The notes: generated by a model from the letters alone, not told the origin. A stretch of 64,000 bases of DNA from Arthrobacter sp. GMC3 (GCF_002929305.1 NZ_PJIO01000005.1:124001-188000); one strand, 5' to 3'; shown: positions 1 through 9,794, counted from the first letter of the stretch. Translations and numbers: made by a program.

Positions 1-821
1 CTCAGCAGCCTTGGCAGTTCCAGGCCGTTCCGCGCTGGGTCTTTGCACTTGCCGCGCTGGGGGCGCTGTTCATTTTGCTTCCCCTGTTCGGCATGGTCGC
101 CAAGGTCAATTGGGCCCAGTTCATTCCGCTTATCACCTCGGAATCCTCACTGGACGCACTAGTACTGAGCCTGAAAACGGCCACCGCCAGCACGGCCCTG
201 TGTCTCATTTTAGGTGTGCCGCTGGCACTGGTGCTGGCCCGGGCACATTTTGGTGGGCAACGCATTTTACGGGCGCTGATCCTGCTGCCGTTGGTCGTTC
301 CTCCGGTGGTGGGCGGGCTGGCGCTGCTGTACACCTTTGGTCGCGAGGGGCTGATTGGCCGATCCTTGAATGTTCTGGGCATCGATATTGCCTTTTCCAC
401 CACGGCCGTGATCATGGCCCAGACGTTTGTGGCCCTGCCGTTCCTGGTGCTGAGTCTTGAGGGCTCGCTGCGCACGGCCGGCCAAAAGTATGAGGCCGTG
501 GCAGCCACCCTCGGCGCACGGCCATCAACGGTGTTGCGCAGAATTACGCTTCCCCTGGTGCTGCCGGGCCTGGTGTCCGGGGCCGTGCTGGCCTTTGCCC
601 GGAGTCTGGGCGAATTTGGGGCGACGCTCACCTTTGCCGGCAGCCTTCAAGGCGTGACGCGCACCCTGCCATTGGAGATTTACCTGCAGCGTGAGATCGA
701 TCCGGACGCCGCCGTGGCACTGTCCTTCCTGCTCATAGCCGTTGCCCTGGTGGTTGTCTCGCTTGCCTACAGGACACCCAGATCGCCGCTGCGCACACTT
801 GTTCCCCGGGGTGCGCCATGA
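1..821 (+). CDS. modB: Molybdate ABC transporter permease ModB (5' end outside window)
   Basis: Inner-membrane permease of a molybdate importer. The reading frame is already open at base 3 and continues through a hydrophobic stretch before the first ATG at 75, so the true start lies upstream of the window. The protein has several membrane segments and, about two-thirds in, the EAA loop ([18 protein letters not shown]), the cytoplasmic helix that contacts the ATPase. The segment [12 protein letters not shown] is typical of ModB/CysT-type permeases. The stop overlaps the ATG of modC by 4 bases, implying translational coupling. A periplasmic binding protein (modA) is expected just upstream but is not visible. 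Sulfate transport is a less likely alternative because the partner ATPase ends in a TOBE/MOP-like domain. Confidence 0.88.
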   Translation, partial: QQPWQFQAVPRWVFALAALGALFILLPLFGMVAKVNWAQFIPLITSESSLDALVLSLKTATASTALCLILGVPLALVLARAHFGGQRILRALILLPLVVPPVVGGLALLYTFGREGLIGRSLNVLGIDIAFSTTAVIMAQTFVALPFLVLSLEGSLRTAGQKYEAVAATLGARPSTVLRRITLPLVLPGLVSGAVLAFARSLGEFGATLTFAGSLQGVTRTLPLEIYLQREIDPDAAVALSFLLIAVALVVVSLAYRTPRSPLRTLVPRGAP

Positions 822-1909
822 CATTGGAGCTAAGCGCCGTCATGGCGGCCCGTGACGTCGACGTCACTTTCAGTGTTGGCCCCGCCGAAACCATCGCACT
901 GATGGGACCCAACGGTGCCGGTAAGTCCTCGGTACTCCAGGCGCTTTCGGGGCTGGTCAAGCCCGACGCCGGTCACGCAAGTCTGGGCGGGCGGTCCCTG
1001 TTCCGATCGGGTGCTGACGCGGCATGGCTACCACCCCATGAGCGGGGCATCGGATCACTGGCCCAGGAACCGCTGCTGTTCCCGCACTTGAATGTCCTCG
1101 AGAACGTGGCGTTCGGGCCGCGCAGCCGAGGCGCCAACAAGACCGCCGCCGCCCAGAAGGCCTGGCAGTGGCTCGCCGAGGTGGACGCGGCCGATCTTGC
1201 CGGACGCAAACCAGCCCAGCTCTCCGGCGGGCAAGCCCAGCGTGTGGCGTTGGCCCGCGCGCTCGCCACAGACCCGCAATTGCTCCTGCTCGATGAACCC
1301 ATGGCGGCATTGGATGTGAACACAGCCCCGTTTCTGCGCAGCCTCCTCAAACGCGTCTTGGCCGGGCGCAGCGCCATCATCGTCACCCACGACGTCCTCG
1401 ACGCCCTGATGCTCGCCGATCGAATCATCGTGATGGAACAGGGCCGCATTGTGGAAATGGGTCCTGCGGCCACCGTTTTGAGCCACCCACGCAGTGCCTT
1501 TGCGGCCTCACTTGCCGGATTAAACGTCCTCACCGGCATCTTGCACGGCTCCAGCGTCATGACCGACGACGCCGGGCTTGTTGCCGGGCGCTTGGCTGGC
1601 AGTATGGGCGGTGCAAGCCAGGCAGGCGGCATGTCGGAGGAATCCCCCGGCCGGGATGCCACGAACGCACTGGCTGCATTTCCGCCGTCGGCCGTGTCAG
1701 TGTTCCTGGACCCACCACAGGGCAGCCCCCGGAACTGCTTTGCCGTGCACGTGACCGCACTGGAGCCGCAGGGGGATCACATCCGAGTCAGGGCCGGCCG
1801 CCTGGCTGCGGATATTTCACCCGCAGCCGTTGCGGATTTGAGCCTTGTCCCGGGCGATGCCGTGTTCTTCGTGGTGAAGGCCGCCGAAGTGGTGCTTTAC
1901 CCTGCCTAA
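818..1909 (+). CDS. modC: Molybdate ABC transporter ATP-binding protein ModC
   Basis: ATPase that powers molybdate import with the preceding permease. Visible motifs in order: Walker [10 protein letters not shown] near residue 30, signature [15 protein letters not shown] near 135, Walker [13 protein letters not shown] just after it, and the H-loop VTHD near 190. The C-terminal 70 residues (from about [13 protein letters not shown]) look like a TOBE/MOP oxyanion-sensing domain, as in ModC. A poorly conserved linker of about 60 residues separates ATPase and TOBE parts. The start overlaps the modB stop (ATGA). The stop is only 9 bases from the stop of the convergent monooxygenase gene; a short hairpin (CTGCC/GGCAG, 1902-1916) overlaps the stop codon and is the only visible terminator candidate. 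Confidence 0.9.
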   Translation: MTLELSAVMAARDVDVTFSVGPAETIALMGPNGAGKSSVLQALSGLVKPDAGHASLGGRSLFRSGADAAWLPPHERGIGSLAQEPLLFPHLNVLENVAFGPRSRGANKTAAAQKAWQWLAEVDAADLAGRKPAQLSGGQAQRVALARALATDPQLLLLDEPMAALDVNTAPFLRSLLKRVLAGRSAIIVTHDVLDALMLADRIIVMEQGRIVEMGPAATVLSHPRSAFAASLAGLNVLTGILHGSSVMTDDAGLVAGRLAGSMGGASQAGGMSEESPGRDATNALAAFPPSAVSVFLDPPQGSPRNCFAVHVTALEPQGDHIRVRAGRLAADISPAAVADLSLVPGDAVFFVVKAAEVVLYPA

Positions 1910-1918
1910 CGGGCAGCC

Positions 1919-4309
1919 TCACTCCACGAGTGCCGGCGCGGAAGCCGTTGCTGGCGTCCACCGAAGGTGCGCATCCACCGCCTCGGACTCCGGCTCCCTC
2001 AGCAAGGACAACCGCGGACGCACCGCGTCAGTACGGGCACTTGGTGGCCTGCGATTGCCGGCCCGGAAGGGCTGCACCCATGCGGCGGAGTCGCCCTTGA
2101 ATTCCTGTTCGGCCGCTGCATGCAGGGTCCACTGCGGGTCATACAGGTGCGCCCTGCCCAGCGCCACAAGGTCAGCCCTTCCAGCGAGCAGGATCGAGTT
2201 GACGTCGTCGTAGGAGGAGATAGCGCCGACGGCTATCACGGCAACTCCTGCCGGTGCCGCTACTTCGTGGCGAATACGGTCGGCGAATGGGGTCTGATAG
2301 CTGCGTCCGTAGGCTGGCTTCTCCTCCTTGCTCAGCTGGCCGGTGGAAACATCAATTCCCGATACGCCGTGTGCCACGAATGCCCGGGCGATCTCGACCG
2401 CGTCGTCCACAGTATTGCCACCCTCGATCCAATCGGTGGCCGAGATGCGCACGGTGACGGGCTTGGCTGCGGGCCAGGCTGTACGGATGGCATCGAAAAC
2501 CTCCAAGGGGTAACGGAGTCGATTTTCCAGGCTCCCGCCGTATTCATCCGTCCGCTGGTTGGCGACTGGCGATAGGAATGAGGAGAGTAGGTAGCCGTGG
2601 GCGGCGTGCACCTCGAGCAGGTCAAATCCTGCAGCATCGGCGCGGCGTGCGGCGGCCACGAATTGTTCGCGGACTTCATCCATTTCGTTCCGCGTGATTT
2701 CGCGGGGAACCTGGTTGCCGGGACCGTAGGGGATCGCTGACGGGCTGACAACTTGCCAGTTTCCCTCAGCCAGCGGCACATCGATCCCCTCCCACATGAC
2801 CTTGGTTGAACCCTTGCGGCCGGAGTGCCCAATCTGGGCACCAATCTTTGCCGTGGAATGCATATGGACGAAGTCCACGATCTCCTTCCAGCTTTCACCC
2901 TGCGCGTCCGTGTACAGGCCACTGCACCCAAGTGTGATGCGCCCTTGGGCAGACACGCACACCATTTCGGTCATGACCAGCCCGGCACCGCCGAGTGCCT
3001 TGGATCCGAGGTGGACCTTGTGGAAGTCTCCCGGGATGCCGTCAACGGCGGAATACATGTCCATGGGTGAGACCACCACCCGGTTCTTCAGCTCCAGGCC
3101 ACCGATCCGGTACGGCTGGAACATCGCCGGCGCCGTTTCGCCCAAATCTTCGGTCTGGGCGAAGTGACGGTCCATAGCGTCGGCGAATTCGGGATCTCGC
3201 AGGCGCAAGTTCTCCTGGGTGATCCGTCGGCTGCGCGTGAGTAGGTTGAACGCGAATTGGGTGGGTTGCTGGTCCTTGTACTGGGTGATGCGTTCGAACC
3301 ATTCCAGCGAAGCTTGGGCGGCACGCTGGGTTGATTCGACGACGGGACGGCGCTCGGTTTCGTAGGCAGCCAGCGCCGAGGCCACATCGGGGTGTTCATG
3401 GAGGCATGCGGCCAGCGCCAGAGAGTCCTCCATGGCCAGTTTGGTGCCTGATCCTATGGAGAAGTGGGCGGTGTGCGCGGCGTCGCCCAGGAGCACCACG
3501 TTGCCGCGGTGCCAGCTGCCATTGCGCACCGTGGTGAAGTTCAGCCACTTGGAATTGTTAGCCAGCACGTCATATCCGGCCAGTTCCGTGGCGAAGATCG
3601 AGCTGATCTTCGCGATGGCTTTCTCGTCGGAGACACCCGGGGCAAAGACGTCCCCCGCGGTCTCGTCGAATCCGGCGGCACGCCAAACGTCCTCGCTCAT
3701 TTCAACAATGAACGTGGATCCAGCGTCGGAGTACGGGTAGCCGTGGATCTGCATCACGCCCCATTCGGTTTCCTTGACGAAGAACTTGAACGCCTCAAAC
3801 ACCTGGTCGGTGCCCAACCACATGAATTTATTGGATCGCGGGTCCAGGAACGGATGGAAAGACTCGGCGTACTTGGCGCGGATCTGGGAGTTGACGCCGT
3901 CCGCGGCAAGGACCAGGTCGTAGTCTGCCTCTAGATCCTCGACCGGCGGGGCAACCGTCTGGAAGCGCAAGTCCACCCCGAGTTCGGCGCAGCGGCGCTG
4001 GAGCAGTTCCAGCAGTTCCTTGCGGCTCATGGCCGCAAATCCCTGGCCACCCACCGTCACCGTCTCGCCGCCGAAGTGGATGTCGATGTCCGACCATCGG
4101 GCGAACCTGCGACTCATGTAGTCGGCCACGACTGAGTCGGCGTTGCCGATGCCGCCGAGGGTTTCGTCGGAAAATACGACGCCGAAGCCGAAGGTGTCGG
4201 ACGCGGCGTTGCGTTCCCACAAAGTGATCTGGTGGGACGGGTCCAGCTGCTTCATCAGTGCGGCGAAGTACAGTCCACCCGGACCGCCGCCAACAATTGC
4301 AATTTTCAT
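1919..4309 (-). CDS. Two-domain aryl-CoA monooxygenase/Old Yellow Enzyme fusion (2-aminobenzoyl-CoA monooxygenase/reductase or salicylyl-CoA 5-hydroxylase type)
   Basis: A 796-residue flavoprotein. Residues 1-380 are a class A flavin monooxygenase (FAD motif GGGPGG at 7-12, GDAAH motif at 275-279); residues 395-740 are an Old Yellow Enzyme/2,4-dienoyl-CoA reductase-type barrel ([16 protein letters not shown] at 566-581, FMN-phosphate loop GRA near 718). This architecture is known from 2-aminobenzoyl-CoA monooxygenase/reductase, which hydroxylates and then reduces the ring to a non-aromatic CoA thioester, and from proteins annotated as salicylyl-CoA 5-hydroxylase/oxidoreductase. I chose the ATG at 4309 because it begins the FAD fold; the open frame runs further upstream into the ligase gene without homology. 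It is last in the operon, 11 bases after the ligase. The RidA-like neighbour and upstream indole genes favour the amino substrate (inference). Confidence 0.85.
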   Translation of the reverse strand: MKIAIVGGGPGGLYFAALMKQLDPSHQITLWERNAASDTFGFGVVFSDETLGGIGNADSVVADYMSRRFARWSDIDIHFGGETVTVGGQGFAAMSRKELLELLQRRCAELGVDLRFQTVAPPVEDLEADYDLVLAADGVNSQIRAKYAESFHPFLDPRSNKFMWLGTDQVFEAFKFFVKETEWGVMQIHGYPYSDAGSTFIVEMSEDVWRAAGFDETAGDVFAPGVSDEKAIAKISSIFATELAGYDVLANNSKWLNFTTVRNGSWHRGNVVLLGDAAHTAHFSIGSGTKLAMEDSLALAACLHEHPDVASALAAYETERRPVVESTQRAAQASLEWFERITQYKDQQPTQFAFNLLTRSRRITQENLRLRDPEFADAMDRHFAQTEDLGETAPAMFQPYRIGGLELKNRVVVSPMDMYSAVDGIPGDFHKVHLGSKALGGAGLVMTEMVCVSAQGRITLGCSGLYTDAQGESWKEIVDFVHMHSTAKIGAQIGHSGRKGSTKVMWEGIDVPLAEGNWQVVSPSAIPYGPGNQVPREITRNEMDEVREQFVAAARRADAAGFDLLEVHAAHGYLLSSFLSPVANQRTDEYGGSLENRLRYPLEVFDAIRTAWPAAKPVTVRISATDWIEGGNTVDDAVEIARAFVAHGVSGIDVSTGQLSKEEKPAYGRSYQTPFADRIRHEVAAPAGVAVIAVGAISSYDDVNSILLAGRADLVALGRAHLYDPQWTLHAAAEQEFKGDSAAWVQPFRAGNRRPPSARTDAVRPRLSLLREPESEAVDAHLRWTPATASAPALVE

Positions 4310-4320
4310 ATCTGAAGTTC

Positions 4321-6021
4321 CTATCGGGATTTCGCGGTGGCGGTGTCGGAGCGGACGGGCCCGGGATCGGTGGACACCGGCGCCCCCTCCTGCATCTCCT
4401 GCTCGCGATTGATGGCCTCGCGCAGCCGGAAGTGTTGCATCTTGCCGCTGGGGTTGCGGGGCAGTTCGGTCACGAACCGCACATCGCGTGGATATTTGTA
4501 GGGCGCTATTGTCGCCTTGACGAAGTCCTGGATGTCCTTGCGTTTGGCGTCGTCGCCTGCCACGCCGTCGCGCAGGATGACGAATGCGCACACCACGGAG
4601 CCCCGTTCCTCATCGGGGCGGGCCACCACGGCGTTCTCCACCACATCGGGATGCTCGTTGATGGCCGCTTCGACCTCTGGGGCACCGATGTTATAGCCGG
4701 AGCTGACGATCATATTGTCCGACCTGGCTTGGTACACAAAGTAGCCGTCGTCGTCGCGCAGAAAGGTGTCGCCGGTGACGTTCCAGCCGTCGTGGACGTA
4801 GTTGGCTTGGCGCGGATCGTCGAGGTAGCGGCAGCCGGTGGGGCCGATCACGGCGAGCCGGCCGGGCTCGTTCGGCGCGGCCTCTGCCCCGTAGGCGTCC
4901 AGGATCATGGCCCGGTAGCCGGGGACCGCTATTCCGGTGGCGCCGGGGTGGATGTCGTCGCCGGCTGCAGAAATGAACACGTGCAGCATTTCGGTGGCGC
5001 CGATCCCGTTAACCAGTTTCAGCCCGGTTTCCTCGTAGATGTGCTGCCAGGTTTCCTTGGGCAGGTGCTCCCCCGCCGATACAGCGATGCGCAGCCGGCT
5101 CAGCAGCTCGCCGCGGCCCTCCTTCAGGATGGCCCGGTAGGCGGTGGGCGCGGTGAACAGGATGGAAGCGTTCGCGGCGGCCGACGCCTCCGCCAGCTCC
5201 AGTGGCGTGGCCCGTTCAGTCAGCAGCGCCGAAGCGCCAAAACGCAGCGGGAAAACCACCAGCCCGCCAAGCCCAAACGTGAACGCCAGCGGAGGCGAGC
5301 CGGCAAAGACGTCATCCTGCGTGGGCTTGAGCACATAGCGGGCGAAGGTGTCAGCATTCGCCAGGATGTCGCGGTGGAAGTGCATGGTCACCTTGGGCGT
5401 GCCGGTGGTGCCGGAGGTCGGCCCCAAAAGGGCGACGTCGTCGGCGGCGGTTGCGACGTTGGCGAAAGTTCCGCTCTTGGCGGCACAGCGGGCGGTGAGG
5501 TCACCGGCGTCGTCCGCGCCGTACGTCATGAACGGCAGGGCCTCGCCGGCGGCGACGCGCAGGTCCTCGACAAAGCGGTGGTCGGTGATGGCGACGGTCG
5601 GCTTGGTGAGCTCGATCAGCGTGGTAATTTCGGCGGATCTCAGCATCGGCATGGTGGTGACCACCACGGCACCGGCCTTCAGTACTCCCAGCCAGGCGGC
5701 CACGATCCACGGGTTGTTCGGGCCGCGTAAAAGCACGCGGTTCCCTGGCACCACCCCGAAATCCTCGGTGAGTACCTGGGCCACCTGGTTGGCGTGCGTG
5801 AGCAATTGGCCGTAGCTCCACGTAGCGCCGTCTGGGGTGTGCAGTGCGGGACGGTCGGCACCGAACCGGGCGACGGCGTCGTCGATCAGCATGGTGGCGG
5901 CGTTCAGCCGGTCCGGGTATTGCAGTTCCGGCAACGTGAATTCAAAGATGGGCCAGGACTCCGCCGGCGGAAGATGGTCGCGGGTAAAAGTGTCTATATG
6001 GGCCGATGTCGACAATGTCAT
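4321..6021 (-). CDS. Aryl-CoA ligase, probable 2-aminobenzoate-CoA (or salicylate/benzoate-CoA) ligase
   Basis: A 566-residue ANL-superfamily enzyme that would activate an aromatic acid with ATP and CoA in the cytoplasm. Motifs: phosphate loop TSGTTGTPK near residue 205, the A5-like segment GIGATEM, the A7/A8 region [14 protein letters not shown] and [19 protein letters not shown], and the C-terminal catalytic lysine in NPSGKMQ. The N-terminus ([12 protein letters not shown]) resembles 2-aminobenzoate-CoA ligases (recollection of the family, not a search). The ATG at 6021 is preceded by AAAGGA at 6-base spacing; a TTG two codons upstream sits too close to that site. It is directly followed by the aryl-CoA monooxygenase/reductase gene, fitting activation and then dearomatisation. 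Substrate specificity cannot be read from sequence alone. Confidence 0.85.
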   Translation of the reverse strand: MTLSTSAHIDTFTRDHLPPAESWPIFEFTLPELQYPDRLNAATMLIDDAVARFGADRPALHTPDGATWSYGQLLTHANQVAQVLTEDFGVVPGNRVLLRGPNNPWIVAAWLGVLKAGAVVVTTMPMLRSAEITTLIELTKPTVAITDHRFVEDLRVAAGEALPFMTYGADDAGDLTARCAAKSGTFANVATAADDVALLGPTSGTTGTPKVTMHFHRDILANADTFARYVLKPTQDDVFAGSPPLAFTFGLGGLVVFPLRFGASALLTERATPLELAEASAAANASILFTAPTAYRAILKEGRGELLSRLRIAVSAGEHLPKETWQHIYEETGLKLVNGIGATEMLHVFISAAGDDIHPGATGIAVPGYRAMILDAYGAEAAPNEPGRLAVIGPTGCRYLDDPRQANYVHDGWNVTGDTFLRDDDGYFVYQARSDNMIVSSGYNIGAPEVEAAINEHPDVVENAVVARPDEERGSVVCAFVILRDGVAGDDAKRKDIQDFVKATIAPYKYPRDVRFVTELPRNPSGKMQHFRLREAINREQEMQEGAPVSTDPGPVRSDTATAKSR

Positions 6022-6075
6022 GGCCAATCCTTTCGCTTGCGGTGCAATGGGGGGTTCGAAGACTGGTGCGCCGCC

Positions 6076-6963
6076 TCAGGCGCCGGCGCGGACCATGCCC
6101 TCTTGGGCGACAGTGGCCAGCAGCAGGCCTTGGCGGGAGAAGAATCGGCCCATGGCGAGGCCCCGGTTGTGTTGGCCGGAGACTGCCTCTTGGGCGTAGA
6201 GCACCCAGTCGTCGGCACGGCCGTCGCGGTGGAACCAGATGGAGTGGTCCAAGCTGGCCGTGGTGAGCCCTGGCGAGGACCAGTTGAGGCGATTGACGCG
6301 CAGCAACGGCTCCAGGATGGTGTAGTCGCACACGTAGGCCAAGGCGGTGCGGTGCAGATTGGCATCGTCGGGCAGCTTGTCAAAGGCCCTCACCCAAAGG
6401 GCTTGCGTGGGTGCCGCTTCTCCCTCGACCTGGATGTACACCGGGCCGGGAATGTGGCGCATGTCGAAGCTGCGTCCGTGGGCCCAGTATTCGGCGGCAG
6501 GGCCGGGGACTCCGTCGAGCGCTTGCGCCGCGCTGCGCAGTGACTCGGGATCCACCGTTGCCGGCATGGCCGATTGGAATTCGGGACCACTTTCGGGGAC
6601 GTGGAAGGAGCCCATGGCCGCAAAAACCGTCTTGCCGTTCTGGTGGCCGCGGACGCTGCGGGTGGAGTAGCCGCGCCCGTCGCGCAGGATCTCCACTTCG
6701 TAACGCACAGCTGCGCCGATGTCGACGGGCCGCATGAAGTAGCTGTGCATGGAGTGCAGTGCACGGTCCGCACCCACCGAGCGCATCATGGCGGCCGCGG
6801 CCTGGGCCACCATGTCGCCGCCGTAGGACTTGGGCCACGGCACGTACTGGGTGACGGCGTCGAACGCCAGGTCATGGACCTGCGGTTCCACCGGCGTAAG
6901 TTCGATGGCCTTCAGGAACGTTTCCGAGGTGCCGGCCTCGATGATCGTGGATTCGCCGTTCAT
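6076..6963 (-). CDS. tesB: Acyl-CoA thioesterase II (TesB family)
   Basis: A 295-residue double-hotdog thioesterase that hydrolyses acyl- or aryl-CoA to free acid and CoA. The C-terminal hotdog carries the TesB active-site segment ASLDHSIWFHR (catalytic Asp) and the N-terminal half contains YGGDMVAQAAAAM and SMHSYFMRP, typical of the family. The ATG at 6963 is 4 bases beyond the stop of the cupin gene and is preceded by GGAGGG at about 9 bases; an in-frame start further upstream would overlap the cupin gene. In an aryl-CoA operon it may recycle CoA from dead-end thioesters or release a late intermediate (inference). Confidence 0.87.
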   Translation of the reverse strand: MNGESTIIEAGTSETFLKAIELTPVEPQVHDLAFDAVTQYVPWPKSYGGDMVAQAAAAMMRSVGADRALHSMHSYFMRPVDIGAAVRYEVEILRDGRGYSTRSVRGHQNGKTVFAAMGSFHVPESGPEFQSAMPATVDPESLRSAAQALDGVPGPAAEYWAHGRSFDMRHIPGPVYIQVEGEAAPTQALWVRAFDKLPDDANLHRTALAYVCDYTILEPLLRVNRLNWSSPGLTTASLDHSIWFHRDGRADDWVLYAQEAVSGQHNRGLAMGRFFSRQGLLLATVAQEGMVRAGA

Positions 6964-6967
6964 GAGT

Positions 6968-7447
6968 TTAGGCCCTCCGGTAGTCGGCGAGGGTTTCATC
7001 CGGGACGTCGTCCAGGTTGATGACCAGGTTTTCCGGTGTGCGGGCGGTCAACCACACTAGGTCCTCCGTGACGGACATGTTCGCCTCGACGTGCGGCATG
7101 AACGGCGGGACGAACACCCAGTCCCCGGTTTTCATGTCCAGAAATTCGGAGTAGTTCTCGCCAAAGTAGATGCGCCCGTGGCCGCGCAGCACGTAACCAC
7201 CGGTCTCCGCTTCGCCGTGGTGGTGCGGCAGCGAACGGTAGCCCGGCGTGTTGGACACCTGCCCGAACCAGATCTTCGTGGCGGGTGTGTGCTGGATGGA
7301 CACGCCGGAGACGCGGACGCAGTCACCTGACTGGGCCGTGTTCGTATCCTCTTCGCCGGCGCGGGTCACCACGGGCACCACGGCGCCGTCGGCGTTCGCG
7401 TAAATCGAGTTGTCGCCTTCGGTGCGGTATGTAATGGTTTCGCTCAT
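6968..7447 (-). CDS. Small single-domain cupin protein of the aryl-CoA operon
   Basis: A 159-residue protein with one cupin barrel. Cupin motif 1 is PHHHGEAETGGYVLRG (two His and Glu as likely metal ligands) and motif 2 is GDWVFVPPFMPHVEAN (fourth ligand His). It is far too short for gentisate 1,2-dioxygenase, which is a bicupin of about 350 residues, so it should not be called that. It could be a metal-dependent isomerase, hydrolase or dioxygenase acting on an intermediate of the pathway. It lies between the FAH-family gene and the thioesterase in what looks like one transcript, with GGAGAG upstream of the ATG. Function is not established. Confidence 0.8.
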   Translation of the reverse strand: MSETITYRTEGDNSIYANADGAVVPVVTRAGEEDTNTAQSGDCVRVSGVSIQHTPATKIWFGQVSNTPGYRSLPHHHGEAETGGYVLRGHGRIYFGENYSEFLDMKTGDWVFVPPFMPHVEANMSVTEDLVWLTARTPENLVINLDDVPDETLADYRRA

Positions 7448-7477
7448 GATCTTCTCTCCTTTTGGTTTGCTCTGTGC

Positions 7478-8356
7478 TTAGCGGGCGGCGTTGGCGCCCT
7501 GGCGGATCCGGACCCGGTTCTCGAGCCGGCCGATCCCGCCAATTTCGGTGCTGAGAATGTCCCCGTCTGCCAGGAAACGCGGCGGGTTCATGCCCATGCC
7601 CACGCCCCCGGGCGTACCGGTTAAGACCACGTCACCCGGGCGCAGCGTGGTGAATTGGGAGATGTAAGACAGCAGCTTGGCCGGGCCAAAAACCAGCGTG
7701 GCGGTGTTACCGTGCTGGACCAGCTCGCCGTTGACGCGCCCGCTGACCGCAAAGCCGTGGCCGGCCGGGAATTCGTCGGCGGTGACAAGCACCGGACCCA
7801 GCGGAGTGGTGGCGTCGAACGCCTTGCCCTGGAACCACTGCAGTGTGCGGTTTTGCCAGTCCCGCATGGAGACGTCGTTGGCCACTGTGTAGCCGGCAAT
7901 GGCTGCTTCCGCCTCGTGCTCCCCTGCCCGGGTCAGCTGTGCTCCGACGACCACGGCGAGCTCGGCTTCCCAGTCGACACGGTCGCTGCCATACACCTCG
8001 ATGGTGTCCGTTGCACCAATCAGTGTGTCCGCGTATTTGGCGAACAGCGTGGGGTATTCGGGCAGTTCGCGGCCCATCTCCTGGATGTGGTCGGCATAGT
8101 TCAGGCCGCAGCAAATCACCTTGCCCGCGGTGGGCAGCAACGGCGCCAGATCCGCCTCATGGGCGGGGACGACGCCGGCCGCCTCGCCTCCCAGCGCTTC
8201 CGCTTGGGCGAGTGCCGCTGCGGCGAGGGCTTTCCAACCACTGCGGGCAAGTAACTCCCCTACGTTTAGTGCAGGCAGGGGCAGGTAACCGTCCACTCCC
8301 AGGGCAAGTGCCGCCGTCGTACCGTTTCCGCAGGTGCGCAAGGTGGCAAGCTTCAT
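7478..8356 (-). CDS. Fumarylacetoacetate hydrolase (FAH) family protein
   Basis: A 292-residue FAH-fold hydrolase, a family that cleaves C-C bonds of acylpyruvates or acts as a decarboxylase/isomerase in aromatic degradation. The metal-binding acidic residues are seen in DWEAELAVVVG and in NDVSMRDWQ, and the C-terminus has the family pattern GDVVLTGTPGGVGMGMNPP. The ATG at 8356 is preceded by GAAAGGAA at about 9 bases; the longer open frame reaches back into the promoter region. It is the first gene of the minus-strand operon that continues with cupin, thioesterase, ligase and monooxygenase/reductase. It could be a fumarylpyruvate hydrolase if the ring were opened through gentisate, but no gentisate dioxygenase is present here; its substrate in a 2-aminobenzoyl-CoA route is unknown. 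Confidence 0.85.
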   Translation of the reverse strand: MKLATLRTCGNGTTAALALGVDGYLPLPALNVGELLARSGWKALAAAALAQAEALGGEAAGVVPAHEADLAPLLPTAGKVICCGLNYADHIQEMGRELPEYPTLFAKYADTLIGATDTIEVYGSDRVDWEAELAVVVGAQLTRAGEHEAEAAIAGYTVANDVSMRDWQNRTLQWFQGKAFDATTPLGPVLVTADEFPAGHGFAVSGRVNGELVQHGNTATLVFGPAKLLSYISQFTTLRPGDVVLTGTPGGVGMGMNPPRFLADGDILSTEIGGIGRLENRVRIRQGANAAR

Positions 8357-8380
8357 GGAGGCTGTTCCTTTCAAAAAGAG

Positions 8381-8409
8381 TATGTCGACTTTTTTACGAC
8401 CGTCGCATA
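8381..8409. promoter_or_regulatory. Candidate PaaX-family operator in the divergent FAH/RidA promoter
   Basis: TATGTCGAC (8381-8389) faces GTCGCATA (8402-8409), an imperfect inverted repeat with a one-base insertion in one arm. The 11-mer TATGTCGACTT starting at 8381 recurs exactly at 9844 upstream of the PaaX-family gene. The site lies between the divergent starts at 8356 and 8492. That the PaaX-family protein binds here is inference. Confidence 0.45.
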
Positions 8410-8491
8410 AGCTCAATGTAGCACCGTTTGAGAGTTGTGTCACAGGATTTTTTCAGACGATTTTCTTTCCACACCGAGCAGAAGGAAGCAC

Positions 8492-8884
8492 ATGCCAAAC
8501 ATGACGATCAACCCGTCCATCCTGCCCAAGCCCTCCGGATACGCCCACGGGATACTGGCGGGGAGCACCGTCTACCTGGGCGGGCAAACGGCACTCGATG
8601 CGGACATGCAAATTGTCCCAGGCGGCATCGTGGCGCAGTTCAAGCAGGCATTTGGCAATGTCCTGACCACGCTGGCAGAGGCCGGTGGCCGCCCAGAGGA
8701 CTTGGTCAGCGTAACCATCTACCTCACGGATGTGGACGACTATATGGCCAACGGACGTGAGATTGGCCGGCTCTGGCGTGAAATGGCGGGGTCGGAGTAT
8801 CCGGCCATGGCGGGGATCGGCGTCAGCCGGCTGTGGCAAAAGGAGGCCCTGATCGAAATCCAGGGTGTTGCCGTTATCCAATAA
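8492..8884 (+). CDS. RidA-family protein, atypical (lacks the canonical catalytic Arg)
   Basis: A 130-residue RidA/YjgF fold. Canonical RidA hydrolyses enamines and imines using an Arg in the segment PARSCVEV and a Glu in IEIEA. Here the equivalent segments are YPAMAGIGVSRL and IEIQGVA, so the Arg is Met and the Glu is Gln. It therefore belongs to a divergent Rid subfamily and need not be an imine deaminase. The start has AAGGA 6 bases upstream. It is divergent from the aryl-CoA operon and convergent with the PaaX-family gene. Because the 2-aminobenzoyl-CoA route yields an enamine-bearing ring, hydrolysis of that amino group is an attractive role, but the missing residues argue for caution. 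Confidence 0.85.
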   Translation: MPNMTINPSILPKPSGYAHGILAGSTVYLGGQTALDADMQIVPGGIVAQFKQAFGNVLTTLAEAGGRPEDLVSVTIYLTDVDDYMANGREIGRLWREMAGSEYPAMAGIGVSRLWQKEALIEIQGVAVIQ

Positions 8885-8906
8885 TCCCGGTTGGCATGGC
8901 GGGGTG

Positions 8907-9794
8907 TTAGGTCATCAGCGCCCGGGCGTGGGCCGCGGCAAGGGGCGCGAGCAGCCGGTGAATTTCCAGGAAGGTGGCCCGGGCTTCCTGCCCTTTCCAG
9001 TCCTTGGGCAGGTATTCGGGGGCGAGGCCGGGGTCCTTGTAGGGAAACCGGCGCCAAATGGTCAGCATGGGGATGTAGCAGCGGAACGCGTCCCGCCTCA
9101 GCTCAGCCGTTGATTCGGCAACTGCACGTTGGGGATCGGCGCCAACTTTGGCCGTCCACTTCACCACGTCGCCAGCGTAGAGGTCCAGGAACTCGGCAAA
9201 TTGTTCATCCAGTGAAGCCAGATGCCACCATTGGGCAACCTTGGCGGGCAAGTCGCCGTCGGCCACGTGATCACCCTTGAAGAAGTCAACGAACTGGTCA
9301 AGTCTCAGGGTCCGGAGCCTCTCTTTGGTCCGCTCCAGCGCAGACGCTGGCGCCACCCACACTCCCGAGGTCATCGACCCAAACCCGAACCCAGACAGGA
9401 CGGTACGCAGTTGATGGCGGCGATTGCGCAGTGCTTCGGGAACAGAAAAGATGGCCAGTACCCAGCCGTCGGTGGCATTCGTTGGTTCGGCGGAAAAGAT
9501 CCGCTCATCGCCTTCCAGGAATAAGTCGGCAACCGTTGAGGACAGTTCATACTTGGCGACGTTGCCGTCCTTCACGCTTTTAAGGACCCCTTTGGCCTTC
9601 AAACGTGACACTGCGGAGCGCACCCCCGAGTGGTCATAGCCCAAATCGCCGAGCATGTCGATGAGCACCGAAACCGGCATTGCCTGCCCGGCCCCCCGGC
9701 AGTAGAGGCCGTAGAGGGTGATGATCAGTTGATGATGCCGAATCGCCGGCTCAGTCACGCTCAACGGGTCTTCGCCGCCGCGGCGCCCACCCAT
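8907..9794 (-). CDS. PaaX-family transcriptional repressor
   Basis: A 295-residue regulator with an N-terminal winged helix (HQLIITLYGLYC..., then GVRSAVSRLKAKGVL as likely recognition helix), a central PaaX domain and the conserved C-terminal region with WRRFPYKDPGLAPEYLPKDW. Characterised PaaX represses phenylacetate degradation genes and is released by phenylacetyl-CoA; this paralogue would be expected to sense an aryl-CoA such as 2-aminobenzoyl- or salicylyl-CoA (inference from family and neighbours). The start is uncertain: ATG at 9794 has no clear ribosome site, and a TTG and a GTG lie about 10-12 codons downstream. Its upstream region holds a copy of the TATGTCGACTT motif found in the promoter of the aryl-CoA operon. 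Confidence 0.85.
   Translation of the reverse strand: MGGRRGGEDPLSVTEPAIRHHQLIITLYGLYCRGAGQAMPVSVLIDMLGDLGYDHSGVRSAVSRLKAKGVLKSVKDGNVAKYELSSTVADLFLEGDERIFSAEPTNATDGWVLAIFSVPEALRNRRHQLRTVLSGFGFGSMTSGVWVAPASALERTKERLRTLRLDQFVDFFKGDHVADGDLPAKVAQWWHLASLDEQFAEFLDLYAGDVVKWTAKVGADPQRAVAESTAELRRDAFRCYIPMLTIWRRFPYKDPGLAPEYLPKDWKGQEARATFLEIHRLLAPLAAAHARALMT

Noticed and set aside
2..631. Minus-strand open frame opposite modB
   Set aside because: Ser/Thr/Arg-rich antisense of a typical permease gene with no domain.
4258..5730. Long plus-strand open frame opposite the aryl-CoA ligase
   Set aside because: Its sequence has no recognisable domain and is the antisense of a clear ligase; long antisense frames are common in high-GC coding DNA.
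6968..8356. Cupin plus FAH-family gene as a gentisate pathway (gentisate dioxygenase and fumarylpyruvate hydrolase)
   Set aside because: The cupin is a single domain of 159 residues, too short for gentisate dioxygenase, so gentisate ring cleavage is not supported within the window.
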